Source: a virus. Taken from it: a stretch of 35,942 nucleotides of DNA. The DNA lies in the IMG/VR virus record IMGVR_UViG_3300021519_000026, positions 1 through 35,942 of that record, one strand, 5' to 3'. The notes beneath the pieces are model-generated. The model did not search any database. It was not told the origin of the DNA and worked only from the letters and a program-made list of their open reading frames with translations. Numbering within the stretch: the first letter of the stretch is position 1; every line of letters starts with the position of its first letter. The position numbers were made by a program, and so were the translations under genes. Below are positions 23,566 to 30,811 of the stretch, piece after piece.

Positions 23566-24414
23566 TTACAAAGATAACTCAGGTGTGTAGAGGGGGGTGT
23601 AGGTTTCAGAAATTAATTCTAAGCCTCTGTTATTAATGTTGTAGGCAGTTCCATGAATTAGAGACTCACGCTTAGCTTCAATACTCTTGTGTCCCATCAT
23701 ATAGTTAGTGAAACGAGTAGTAGCGTTAAACAAAGCGTAAGCTGTGTTTTCGTGTGTCTCATATTCGGTAGTTAAAGCTGTTCTAAAGTCGTTAATACGA
23801 TTTTTACCCCTAGATGCTTCTCCATCTCCTCCGATAATGTTAATGATAAATTCATCTGTAACTGCTTCAGGAATGTAAATCTTACTAAGTTCTACTAGCT
23901 TTTCAATAAACTGTTCTTCTTGAGTAAGAGAGTTTTGCAACTGAGAGATGATTAAGCTTAAACGCTCATGAGAATTCTTAGTATGTCTTACACGTTGAGA
24001 ATCTCTAAGAGCCATATAAAAAGTATTAGAGCATACTACAGTTACGTTAGTTGTTCCAAAGCCCATAGGAGCACTACCATCATGTGAAGTAAGAGCTGTT
24101 AGGAATCGTTTGTTAAAGGATCCTCCAATCTGTACATCTGTTAAAGGAAACTGATAATAGACCTTTTGTCCATTCCCCAGAAACCCACCTCTTTCCCCAG
24201 AAATATTAACTCTGGCAGCAGCTTCTAAAAGCATATCAAGAATTTCTTCATTCTGAGTAGGAACATATTTAGATCCTACTACACCAAGACAATTATTGTT
24301 GTCTTCACGGAATACTCCATAAGCAGGAGTTAATTCTCCATCAGGACCAAACAAAGGTTTCTTTGTTACAGTCCAATTCGTTCTAGATGATTCTAGCAAT
24401 TGTTGTTTGTTCAT
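23566..24414 (-). CDS. DUF932 family phage/plasmid protein
   Basis: A 282-residue protein of the DUF932 (TIGR03299) type: an early YGVFREDNNNCLGVVGSKYVP part, then GGFLGNGQKVYYQFPL, GTTNVTVVCSNTFYMAL, a helical middle and NDFRTALTTEYETHENTAYALFN split over a late region. The family is found across phages and plasmids, often near replication and recombination genes, and its biochemical role is unsettled. It is the last gene before the terminator at 23511-23538 and lies three bases after the small gene upstream. Confidence 0.85.
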   Translation of the reverse strand: MNKQQLLESSRTNWTVTKKPLFGPDGELTPAYGVFREDNNNCLGVVGSKYVPTQNEEILDMLLEAAARVNISGERGGFLGNGQKVYYQFPLTDVQIGGSFNKRFLTALTSHDGSAPMGFGTTNVTVVCSNTFYMALRDSQRVRHTKNSHERLSLIISQLQNSLTQEEQFIEKLVELSKIYIPEAVTDEFIINIIGGDGEASRGKNRINDFRTALTTEYETHENTAYALFNATTRFTNYMMGHKSIEAKRESLIHGTAYNINNRGLELISETYTPLYTPELSL

Positions 24415-24417
24415 CGT

Positions 24418-24615
24418 TTATTGGTTTGTTTTTTTAATGTTTTCGATAAAGTCTATTAATTCGTCTAATTCTTTAATTCTTCCTTGGATCTCACAGTACT
24501 CATACTCACTGCTTTGCTCCATTTCTTTTATTATTTTAGTTCTATTAGATAGATACTCTACTAATTTTCCTTTTAATTCTAAATGTCCTAAGGACTCGTA
24601 ATCTTGCCAATTCAT
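24418..24615 (-). CDS. Small coiled-coil protein, 65 residues
   Basis: MNWQDYESLGHLELKGKLVE followed by a heptad-like helix (LSNRTKIIKEMEQSSEYE, KELDELIDFIENI). It is a soluble single helix or coiled coil. It fits the operon tightly, between UDG and DUF932. No function is known. Confidence 0.6.
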   Translation of the reverse strand: MNWQDYESLGHLELKGKLVEYLSNRTKIIKEMEQSSEYEYCEIQGRIKELDELIDFIENIKKTNQ

Positions 24616-24625
24616 TTTCTTTGTT

Positions 24626-25327
24626 TTATTTTAAGTTTTCTAGCCAGTCTATATCGTCTGGATTACTGGCCATGAGTATTTGGTTAATTCTTTTAAAGTG
24701 ATCACACTCCCAATCTCCACCTTTGTATACGGCAGAAACAGGATGTGATGCTACTAGTACGTGGTGTACATCATCGTTAATAAGGGGAGCAAATTTTAAA
24801 GCGTCCTTTCCCCAGAAACAGAAAATAAGTCCTGCAGTATTCTCGTTTAGTGTTTTGAATACAGCTTCTGTAAACTGTTTCCAAGGCTCTAAATGAGAAC
24901 CTGACTTACCTTCTTCGATAGTCAAAGCAGCATTTAGCATAAGAACTCCTTGCTTAGCCCATGATTCTATATTCATATCAGTGGGGAAGCTTAGTTCATC
25001 AGGATAAATGTCTTCTTTGATTCGTTTGTAGATCATTCTTAAAGACGGAGTCACATAAGTTTTCTTTCTAGGAGAGAAAGCTAATCCGTGAGCAATAGGT
25101 TCCCCTACATTCCTACCTGGATAAGGATCCATTCCTAAGATAACAACTCTTACTTTCTGAAAAGGAGTTAAGTTAAAAGCCTTAAAGACTTCATCTTTAT
25201 AAGGAAAGATAGTTTTAGTCTTTCTCTCATTAGCAATGAATCTTCCTAAGGTATTAAAGTAAGGACTTTCTATTGTGTCTTTTAAGTGATGATACCAATC
25301 GTCTGGAATATCAATTAGTTTTTGCAT
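24626..25327 (-). CDS. Uracil-DNA glycosylase, family 1 type
   Basis: A 233-residue enzyme that removes uracil from DNA. Active-site motif GMDPYPGRN (residues 65-73) takes the place of GQDPYHG; the catalytic Asp (D67) and Tyr (Y69) are kept, but Gln is Met and His is Pro. GLAFS (81-85) holds the Phe that stacks on uracil, LMLNAALTI has the Asn that reads uracil (N132), and SHPVSAVYKGG has the catalytic His (H195). The start overlaps the upstream DnaA-C gene by 17 bases. Phage UDGs limit dUMP in replicating DNA. Confidence 0.88.
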   Translation of the reverse strand: MQKLIDIPDDWYHHLKDTIESPYFNTLGRFIANERKTKTIFPYKDEVFKAFNLTPFQKVRVVILGMDPYPGRNVGEPIAHGLAFSPRKKTYVTPSLRMIYKRIKEDIYPDELSFPTDMNIESWAKQGVLMLNAALTIEEGKSGSHLEPWKQFTEAVFKTLNENTAGLIFCFWGKDALKFAPLINDDVHHVLVASHPVSAVYKGGDWECDHFKRINQILMASNPDDIDWLENLK

Positions 25328-25925
25328 CTTTATTGACTAGCTTACTTCTTTTAAGTTGAGTTCTTCTAACAATAATATTAGGATTAAGAGTAGTGCTCAT
25401 AAGTCCTGGATACGTTTCTTCCATCATGTTTATGATTTGATTGTATCTTGTTTTGTAACTTTTAATAGAACTAGAAAAGTTTAAATGTTGTTTCATAGAA
25501 TGTATAATCGTAGAGTGATCTCTTCCTAACAAAATACCTACCTTCTTGTAAGTATAGTTAAAGTGTATTAAAAGTACAGCTGCAAAATGAAACCTTGCTT
25601 CTGTTAGCTCACGTTTACGGCTATTTATTGTAAAATCCTTTACAGTCATTGCGTTTATATTACAAACAATATGCATGACTCCCAACTCAAACTCTGAAAA
25701 CCTATCTAAATTTACTTTAAGTTCGTGTGCTTTCATCATTGCCAACTTGCGTTTTAATCTTAGCTCTTCTGGATTAATGTCATTTATTACTTTACTATAA
25801 TACTGTTTGTTTTTAGTTTTCTTTAAAACTAATAACATAATATTATATCGTACTAGTGCTTCTACTTCTAACTTGTCAAAAGCAATTTCTAAAGCTTCGT
25901 TTATAATATCTTTAATTCTTGGCAT
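25311..25925 (-). CDS. Free-standing DnaA domain IV-type DNA-binding protein
   Basis: A 204-residue protein. Residues of about 101-148 reproduce the DnaA C-terminal DNA-binding domain: SRKRELTEARFHFAAVLL, then YTYKKVGILLGRDHSTIIHS, whose GRDHSTI (134-140) is the DnaA signature that contacts the DnaA box. The AAA+ ATPase domain is absent; residues 1-95 are helical and basic with no match. It could bind the phage origin, recruit the primase/helicase genes encoded nearby, or compete with host DnaA. It overlaps the primase by 25 bases upstream and UDG downstream. Confidence 0.85.
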   Translation of the reverse strand: MPRIKDIINEALEIAFDKLEVEALVRYNIMLLVLKKTKNKQYYSKVINDINPEELRLKRKLAMMKAHELKVNLDRFSEFELGVMHIVCNINAMTVKDFTINSRKRELTEARFHFAAVLLIHFNYTYKKVGILLGRDHSTIIHSMKQHLNFSSSIKSYKTRYNQIINMMEETYPGLMSTTLNPNIIVRRTQLKRSKLVNKDAKTN

Positions 25926-26890
25926 ATCTTTATTAATTTTTCTCTTCCGTGGTTTTTGTAAATATCACTTATGTCTTTTCCTAAACTCCCGTGGTGGTAT
26001 AGTATAGGAATGCCATACGTTTCTGAAATCTTCTTTGCTCCTTCTTCTCCTGCTCTATCAGCGTCAAACCATACATACATATTATCAAATCTTGCTTTAA
26101 GTAACTCGTAAGCATTCTCTGATATAGGTGTAGTTTCGCTTCTAACAGCAACAGCATTCACTCCAATAGAGTGTAAGGTCATAACATCTTTAGTGCCTTT
26201 AGTAATGATTAGAATAGTTCCCTTGTGTGGTAGCTGAGTATAACCCTCTAGCATACCTCCAAAGAAATTAGTTCTAAATTTAACTTTCTTTTCTGCATAT
26301 GGACGATAGAGTTTAAACTTATCTTTTTCCTTATACCGATAACAGGGGTCAAACGTATTACTAATATACCAGATGTTATCTGCTATCCAAGCTTTGTCTA
26401 CTTTTCTTACATCATAGAACTTAAGAATCTTTTCTGTTACTCCGAATTGAAGCCAGTACTCTAAGTCTTTCTGTGTAAATTTTGTAACTGTAACTTTGAT
26501 GGATGCAGGCTTTACCTCTGCTGGCTTAGCACTTTTAAGAGTGGATACTTCCATCTCTAGTCTAAGTCTATCTTCTAAACTAAAGTTCTTAAGTTGGAAA
26601 TCTGATTCTATTTTATATAGAATGTCTGGATACTCGTAGCTAGTACTCATTTGAGCTATGTCAATTGCATTGTAGTGTACTTTCTCCGTAGCATAATCTA
26701 CAAAATACAGATTACCTCCTTGACTCCACTTAAAGAAACAGGTAGCATGCTTATCAGATCTGAATGGATTCTTATATTTCTTTCTCAAGTCTATTTTCTC
26801 ACCGAAGTAAAAAGACATTAGGTTTTCTTGCCCTAGTAAAGCGTATAACGTCTTTACATTAGGTCTTATTTCAATGCTTGAGAGATCCAT
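25901..26890 (-). CDS. DnaG-like Toprim primase
   Basis: A 329-residue protein. The N-terminus (NPFRSDKHATCFFKW, NLYFVDYAT) resembles the zinc-finger fold of phage primases but has lost the cysteines. The Toprim domain starts at about residue 225: ILIITKGTKDVMTLH, VWFDADRAGEEGAKK (D276 and D278) and KDISDIY. The position of the usual catalytic Glu (EG) holds Lys (K231), as I recall for some phage primases with a TKS-type motif. It would make RNA primers for the DnaB-type helicase complex. The start is near a terminator, and no promoter is certain. Confidence 0.8.
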   Translation of the reverse strand: MDLSSIEIRPNVKTLYALLGQENLMSFYFGEKIDLRKKYKNPFRSDKHATCFFKWSQGGNLYFVDYATEKVHYNAIDIAQMSTSYEYPDILYKIESDFQLKNFSLEDRLRLEMEVSTLKSAKPAEVKPASIKVTVTKFTQKDLEYWLQFGVTEKILKFYDVRKVDKAWIADNIWYISNTFDPCYRYKEKDKFKLYRPYAEKKVKFRTNFFGGMLEGYTQLPHKGTILIITKGTKDVMTLHSIGVNAVAVRSETTPISENAYELLKARFDNMYVWFDADRAGEEGAKKISETYGIPILYHHGSLGKDISDIYKNHGREKLIKICQELKIL

Positions 26891-26913
26891 AAGTGTTGTT
26901 TTTAACCCTCCTT

Positions 26914-26946
26914 CAATAAAAAAGGGGTCACAAAAGTAACCCCTTT
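26914..26946 (-). terminator. Rho-independent terminator, possibly bidirectional
   Basis: A 9-bp perfect stem AAAAGGGGT / ACCCCTTTT (26919-26927 with 26938-26946), followed by TTTAT on the minus strand. It separates the SSB gene from the primase gene. The loop reads TACTTTTG on the minus strand, a -7-like box of doubtful meaning. Confidence 0.8.
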
Positions 26947-26976
26947 TCTAAAAAAGAGAACAGATTACTTTTAATT

Positions 26977-27822
26977 TTAGAAGATATCGTTGATATCTGT
27001 GCTAACAGGACTAGTTGCTACTTCACTAGTATCCCAACTCATCATAGGTTCTGACTCTTTGAAAGGAGTTTCAGTTTCATTTGCGTCAGGAGCATTATTC
27101 TCAGTGTATTCTTTGAAAGTAAAACTTCCGTAGAAACTCTTAAAGCCATACTCACCAGTGATTTGTTTAGCTACATAGTCGGTAATTTTACCTTGTACGT
27201 TAACAAATACTTTAGTGCATACGTCTTGATATTTTTCGTCTTTAATTCCTAAAAGAACTTTAACACCCATATTGGCTTTATTGAAGTGAGCAAAGAAGTC
27301 TACTAACTCATTGCCTTTACCTTTAGCAATAGAAGCCCAGTTGTCAAGAACAAATGGCTTTTCCTTTGGAGAGATGTTACCATAAGCCTTAAGCAAAGAA
27401 TAAACTGTTTCTTCACCGCCCTTAGCTTCACGTACACTCTTCATATCTAATCTACGAGAAGGGTCAATAGATGCTTGATACTCACTTAAAGTAGCAAGGT
27501 TCTCAGCCCACGAAGTCTTAGTGTAGTTGTCAATGAATTGTTTCTTACCTGCTTGAGACATACGAGTGTCATTATTTACCCATAAAGTAAACTTACCCCG
27601 CAAATCTGTTTTAAAGTCTGGGTGATTTACATACCAGAAGTCAAGACGCATTCCGTTCTCTGACTCATAGGTAGGTTCTTTAATTTTGTCTTCTTCAATA
27701 CCTAGGATTTTTGCAAGTTCTTTAGCTGTAGGATTAACACTTACAACTTGAACAGGAGCAAATCCTGTGTACAATTTTTTGCCTGCTCCAGGCTCTCTGG
27801 TTTCTAATTGATCGAATTTCAT
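26977..27822 (-). CDS. Probable single-stranded DNA-binding protein
   Basis: A 281-residue protein. The N-terminus (MKFDQLETREPGAGKKLYTG) and the strand LRGKFTLWVNNDTR belong to the SSB-like proteins of Bacteroidota phages that I recognise by pattern. The C-terminus is a long acidic, low-complexity tail ending TDINDIF, the acidic tip with final Phe by which SSBs bind partner proteins. It is followed by a terminator and preceded by the Sak4-like ATPase, the usual partnership of annealing and ssDNA-binding genes. Confidence 0.7.
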   Translation of the reverse strand: MKFDQLETREPGAGKKLYTGFAPVQVVSVNPTAKELAKILGIEEDKIKEPTYESENGMRLDFWYVNHPDFKTDLRGKFTLWVNNDTRMSQAGKKQFIDNYTKTSWAENLATLSEYQASIDPSRRLDMKSVREAKGGEETVYSLLKAYGNISPKEKPFVLDNWASIAKGKGNELVDFFAHFNKANMGVKVLLGIKDEKYQDVCTKVFVNVQGKITDYVAKQITGEYGFKSFYGSFTFKEYTENNAPDANETETPFKESEPMMSWDTSEVATSPVSTDINDIF

Positions 27823-27834
27823 AATCTTGTTTTT

Positions 27835-28542
27835 TTATTTTTTATTTGTTTTTTCTACTACTGGTACTTCTTCTGCATAATAACTATCTATTGTATCACA
27901 TACTGTTTGTAGGTCGTTAGGTATAAGAGTTTCTGCAAACATATCCATAGGACTTTTAGCAGGGTAATTCTTAAAACGATTGGTTACAAAGTGATAAGTT
28001 GCTTTCTCATCTTTATCTTCACCTACGTGAGTATAAAGGCAGATAGTAAACAATCCTTCTAGTACGATTTGGTTATCTAATGCTTTGCCTATTGTCTTAA
28101 TTTTCTGACCTACGATATGTCCATCATCTTCAATGTTCTCTGAGTGAGTGATGTAAAATACTTTAAGGTCATTACGAAGCTTACGAGCACTAGTAAGCAT
28201 ATTAGTTACATCTTTTGCAAGGGTAACAAACTTACCAAAACCGATCTCATTGGCTTTCTTCATCATAAGAAAAGACATAGAGTAGATAGCATCATCCATG
28301 ATGATGTTTTTGATGTGAGGAGCTTTCTCGCTAATCTGTTGTAACAATGCGGTGATTTGATTGATGTCATCTACCTCCATGTAATTTTTAGATTCGAGAT
28401 TGTAAAGTTTTTCTGCTCCTTTGAAAGGCAATTCTTTCCTTGCTACATTAATAATAAATGTTTCTTTTGGGTCTAGAGTCCTTACAGATGTGGATTTACC
28501 AGTACCTGAGGGACCTACGATAGCGATTAGTTTGCTTGACAT
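27835..28542 (-). CDS. Sak4-like RecA-fold ATPase
   Basis: A 235-residue P-loop ATPase: Walker A GPSGTGKST (residues 10-18), Walker B NIIMDD (D83-D84), and the YITHSEN segment after the fourth strand. Length and motif spacing fit the AAA_24/Sak4 group, single-strand annealing or strand-exchange ATPases that work with an SSB in phage recombination. The SSB-like gene follows 12 bases downstream. The leader is a tandem 9-mer. The C-terminus (EEVPVVEKTNKK) is charged and probably flexible. Confidence 0.8.
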   Translation of the reverse strand: MSSKLIAIVGPSGTGKSTSVRTLDPKETFIINVARKELPFKGAEKLYNLESKNYMEVDDINQITALLQQISEKAPHIKNIIMDDAIYSMSFLMMKKANEIGFGKFVTLAKDVTNMLTSARKLRNDLKVFYITHSENIEDDGHIVGQKIKTIGKALDNQIVLEGLFTICLYTHVGEDKDEKATYHFVTNRFKNYPAKSPMDMFAETLIPNDLQTVCDTIDSYYAEEVPVVEKTNKK

Positions 28543-28550
28543 ATAGTTAG

Positions 28551-28577
28551 TTTATTTTGTTTATTTCGTTTATTTTG
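28551..28577. repeat. Tandem 9-mer including a stop codon
   Basis: Three copies of TTTATTTTG (one with C for T), plus-strand reading. On the minus strand they give ACAAAATAA three times, repeating the final Thr-Lys-stop of the 28570-28890 gene in frame. Confidence 0.85.
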
Positions 28578-28890
28578 TCTCTAGTAGTTTATCTAAATCT
28601 TCAGTTATTATTTTCCAACCGTACATAGAAGCAAAGAATCTTGCTCCTGCTTTACAACGCTTTTTATCTTTAGAGGGGAAACTTAAGATTGCTTTTCTTA
28701 CTTTACTGTTGTCATAAAGTAATTTAGCTAGCCAATCTATAAATTCTTCTTCCTTTTCCATTGTCCAAGTGTGTTCCCAATACCAAGTAGGAGAATTAAA
28801 ATCTACTTCCTCGTAATTTTCTCCAATCATACTACACATATGAGTGAGTACTTGGACTAATTCTGGACTAAAATCTTCTTTTTTATTCAT
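28570..28890 (-). CDS. Hypothetical protein, 106 residues
   Basis: A soluble protein with SPTWYWEHTWTMEKEEEFID and a basic middle (SKDKKRCKAGARFFASMYGW). I know similar small proteins (WYWEHTWT...EEEF.DWL) from Bacteroidota phages, but no function is set. It lies between helicase and Sak4-like ATPase, so a role in replication is possible. Confidence 0.65.
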   Translation of the reverse strand: MNKKEDFSPELVQVLTHMCSMIGENYEEVDFNSPTWYWEHTWTMEKEEEFIDWLAKLLYDNSKVRKAILSFPSKDKKRCKAGARFFASMYGWKIITEDLDKLLETK

Positions 28891-28898
28891 AGGCTTTT

Positions 28899-28932
28899 AC
28901 AATTTTATAATTTTAACAATTTTATAATTTTA
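28899..28932. repeat. Tandem 17-mer that duplicates a gene end
   Basis: Two perfect adjacent copies of ACAATTTTATAATTTTA. The second copy covers the last codons and TAA of the helicase gene (Leu-Lys-Leu-stop), so the spacer between helicase and the next gene is a duplicate of the gene's 3' end. Confidence 0.9.
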
Positions 28933-30028
28933 AATATTTTTCATAATGATTGCCTACAGGATTATTCATCTCTTCAGGCTTTGGTAACTCGTCAAACTTT
29001 CCGTTAGCTCCATTAAAGTAAAGTCCTACGCTTGAATTTTCTAAGCCATAGTAGCGGTCTTTAAGGAATTTAAGAGAGCGGTATTTGTTACCTAATAGAG
29101 ATACATCATAGCCATTATGAACTGCTATGTTATATCTTGCAGGACTAAATATACCTAGAACTACTTCGTAGTCTTGGTGTACACCTTTGTTAATGTGGAG
29201 TTCTTCCATAGAAGGTTCTAGTTTCTCTTCCATTAACTGTCCCTTGTAAGTGTAAGTTTGCTTTTCTGATGCAGGAGTCTGCTGATGGACAATGATATTA
29301 GCCATCTTATATCGCTTAGAAAACACGTCTAGCACATAATCCTTAATCATAAAGTCAAAAGTCTGATAAGAACTTAACTTCATCTTTGTGTCAGGAGCTA
29401 TCTCGTTAGATAAGAGACTAATGTGGTCTAGTACAAAGAATACCCAATGATCTTCAGATCTGTATCTGTAGCCTGTAGTAATTCTTCTACCATCATCTAA
29501 GTCTTTGTAGATGTTTTCTCCTATTTCGGGATTATCGAAGTGCGCTTTTACATACTTAGCTATACCTGTAGGATTCCTTATATAATCTACTACATCTACA
29601 ATGTTTTGTAAATTAGTGATAAAGATTTCTGCAGCTTTTATCTTAGTCATTAACTCAGAACTTACTTTATAGTTTCCTATAGACTTTAATTGCTGTACAG
29701 TGACAGTAAGATTGTAATTCTGATGTAAATAAATAGATATAAAAGACATCCAGAAATCTGTAGCACTTTCTTCTAAGGCAAAATAAAATATCTTAGGAGT
29801 GATTTCTGTATTTCTTGTTGCTTTATAGATGTTTACGATAGTCATGTATTTTGCAAACTTTGACTTACCTACACCTGATGCAGCAGTAATACAAGTAATA
29901 GAACCTTTAGTAAAGCCTCCGTAGTATTGAGCCAATCTAGGAAATGGAGGAGCAATAGAAGTTATTCCTCCTGCATCCTTAATTTCTTTGTTTCTCTCAA
30001 TCTGAGCTATTATACTTTCAAAGTTCAT
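28922..30028 (-). CDS. DnaB-like replicative helicase
   Basis: A 368-residue RecA-fold helicase with no N-terminal DnaB domain. It has Walker A AASGVGKSK (residues 49-57), the catalytic Glu pair after the second strand (FYFALEES, E86-E87), Walker B VFFVLDHISLL (D201) and the sensor-like ANIIVHQQTP (243-252). The C-terminal part (KFLKDRYYGLEN) fits the arginine-finger strand of DnaB. The hexameric helicase would unwind the fork ahead of the family A polymerase. The gene follows the 182-residue protein after two bases, and its end is duplicated as a repeat. Confidence 0.85.
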   Translation of the reverse strand: MNFESIIAQIERNKEIKDAGGITSIAPPFPRLAQYYGGFTKGSITCITAASGVGKSKFAKYMTIVNIYKATRNTEITPKIFYFALEESATDFWMSFISIYLHQNYNLTVTVQQLKSIGNYKVSSELMTKIKAAEIFITNLQNIVDVVDYIRNPTGIAKYVKAHFDNPEIGENIYKDLDDGRRITTGYRYRSEDHWVFFVLDHISLLSNEIAPDTKMKLSSYQTFDFMIKDYVLDVFSKRYKMANIIVHQQTPASEKQTYTYKGQLMEEKLEPSMEELHINKGVHQDYEVVLGIFSPARYNIAVHNGYDVSLLGNKYRSLKFLKDRYYGLENSSVGLYFNGANGKFDELPKPEEMNNPVGNHYEKYLKL

Positions 30029-30030
30029 CC

Positions 30031-30579
30031 TTATAAGATTTGATGACTATTATAGGCAGGTCCACTACCATTCTTCAACTCTTCACACCACTTAGCTAAG
30101 TCGCTTTGTTCCACTCCATCTATCTTCTTAGAGATAAAATAACCACACTCTCTGATAAACTTAATAGATCCTTGTCCTTTCAAGGTATCTATGTAAAGGT
30201 CAGTAGCTTTGGCTATCTCGTCTAAGGTATAGTCGTACTCTGTTAAGAATTTAATCAATCGCTTAACTACACTTACCTTGTCAGTAGTCTTTCCTGATAC
30301 TCCTATGTTCTTAGCACTAAATTTAGCGATAAAGTCTGTTACCCAAGTAACAGGTATTTCAGGTTGTGGTGTTAGATTGTCAATTACTTTAATAGGATCA
30401 GAGTGTCTAGCAACTTTAAGTGCAGATATTACCTGACTTATGTCAAGTTCTTCTAGTGCTTTAGGTGTCCAACTAAAAGTAGTTCCATTATTCAGAAGTT
30501 TGTCTTCGTAAATCCACTTGTCTATCATTTTCTCTTTGACTGCTAGTTCCCATAGGACTTCGTAGAATGTTTTCTTCAT
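30031..30579 (-). CDS. Hypothetical helicase-adjacent protein, 182 residues
   Basis: A helical protein (DEIAKATDLYIDTLKGQG, then CGYFISKKIDGVEQSDLA, KWCEEL). The C-terminal pattern recalls helical replication proteins that sit next to phage helicases, so a helicase loader or mediator is a reasonable guess from position, not from motif. The start codon is at 30579, with the last 92 bases of the upstream ORF overlapping in another frame. Confidence 0.6.
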   Translation of the reverse strand: MKKTFYEVLWELAVKEKMIDKWIYEDKLLNNGTTFSWTPKALEELDISQVISALKVARHSDPIKVIDNLTPQPEIPVTWVTDFIAKFSAKNIGVSGKTTDKVSVVKRLIKFLTEYDYTLDEIAKATDLYIDTLKGQGSIKFIRECGYFISKKIDGVEQSDLAKWCEELKNGSGPAYNSHQIL

Positions 30580-30757
30580 TTTCTGTTGTGGTTAAAATTA
30601 CGTTTATGCCTTTGAATAATTTCTCTTTATTAAACTTAGGCGGGTCTACAAAGATAAGGGATTCTTCAACTTTTTCCAAGTCTTCCATCCACATTTTTTT
30701 CATAAAAAGATAGTCTGGGGTTGATTCCAGACTATCTCCATAATGTTCTATGTCCAT
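30488..30757 (-). CDS. Small ORF overlapping the 30031-30579 gene
   Basis: An 89-codon frame beginning MDIEHYGDSLESTPDYLFMK that fills an otherwise empty gap between two genes. The first 60 residues are acidic and helical with normal composition. The last 30 run through the next gene in another frame and look like random sequence (SSQRENDRQVDLRRQTSE), so the gene may be real with an uninformative tail. Confidence 0.45.
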   Translation of the reverse strand: MDIEHYGDSLESTPDYLFMKKMWMEDLEKVEESLIFVDPPKFNKEKLFKGINVILTTTENEENILRSPMGTSSQRENDRQVDLRRQTSE

Positions 30758-30811
30758 AATATTCTTTTGATTCTACTTATTTAATAGATGATTTACGATT
30801 AAAGGAAAAGC

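Noticed and set aside
26895-26912. AGGAGGG-like Shine-Dalgarno site before the primase
   Set aside because: It lies about 15 nt from the ATG, too far for normal use, and the neighbouring genes use A/T-rich leaders with no such site.
26930-26937. TACTTTTG in the terminator loop as a primase promoter
   Set aside because: It matches the -7 box, but no TTTG is found 19-21 bp upstream and it lies inside a 9-bp hairpin; kept only as a remark.
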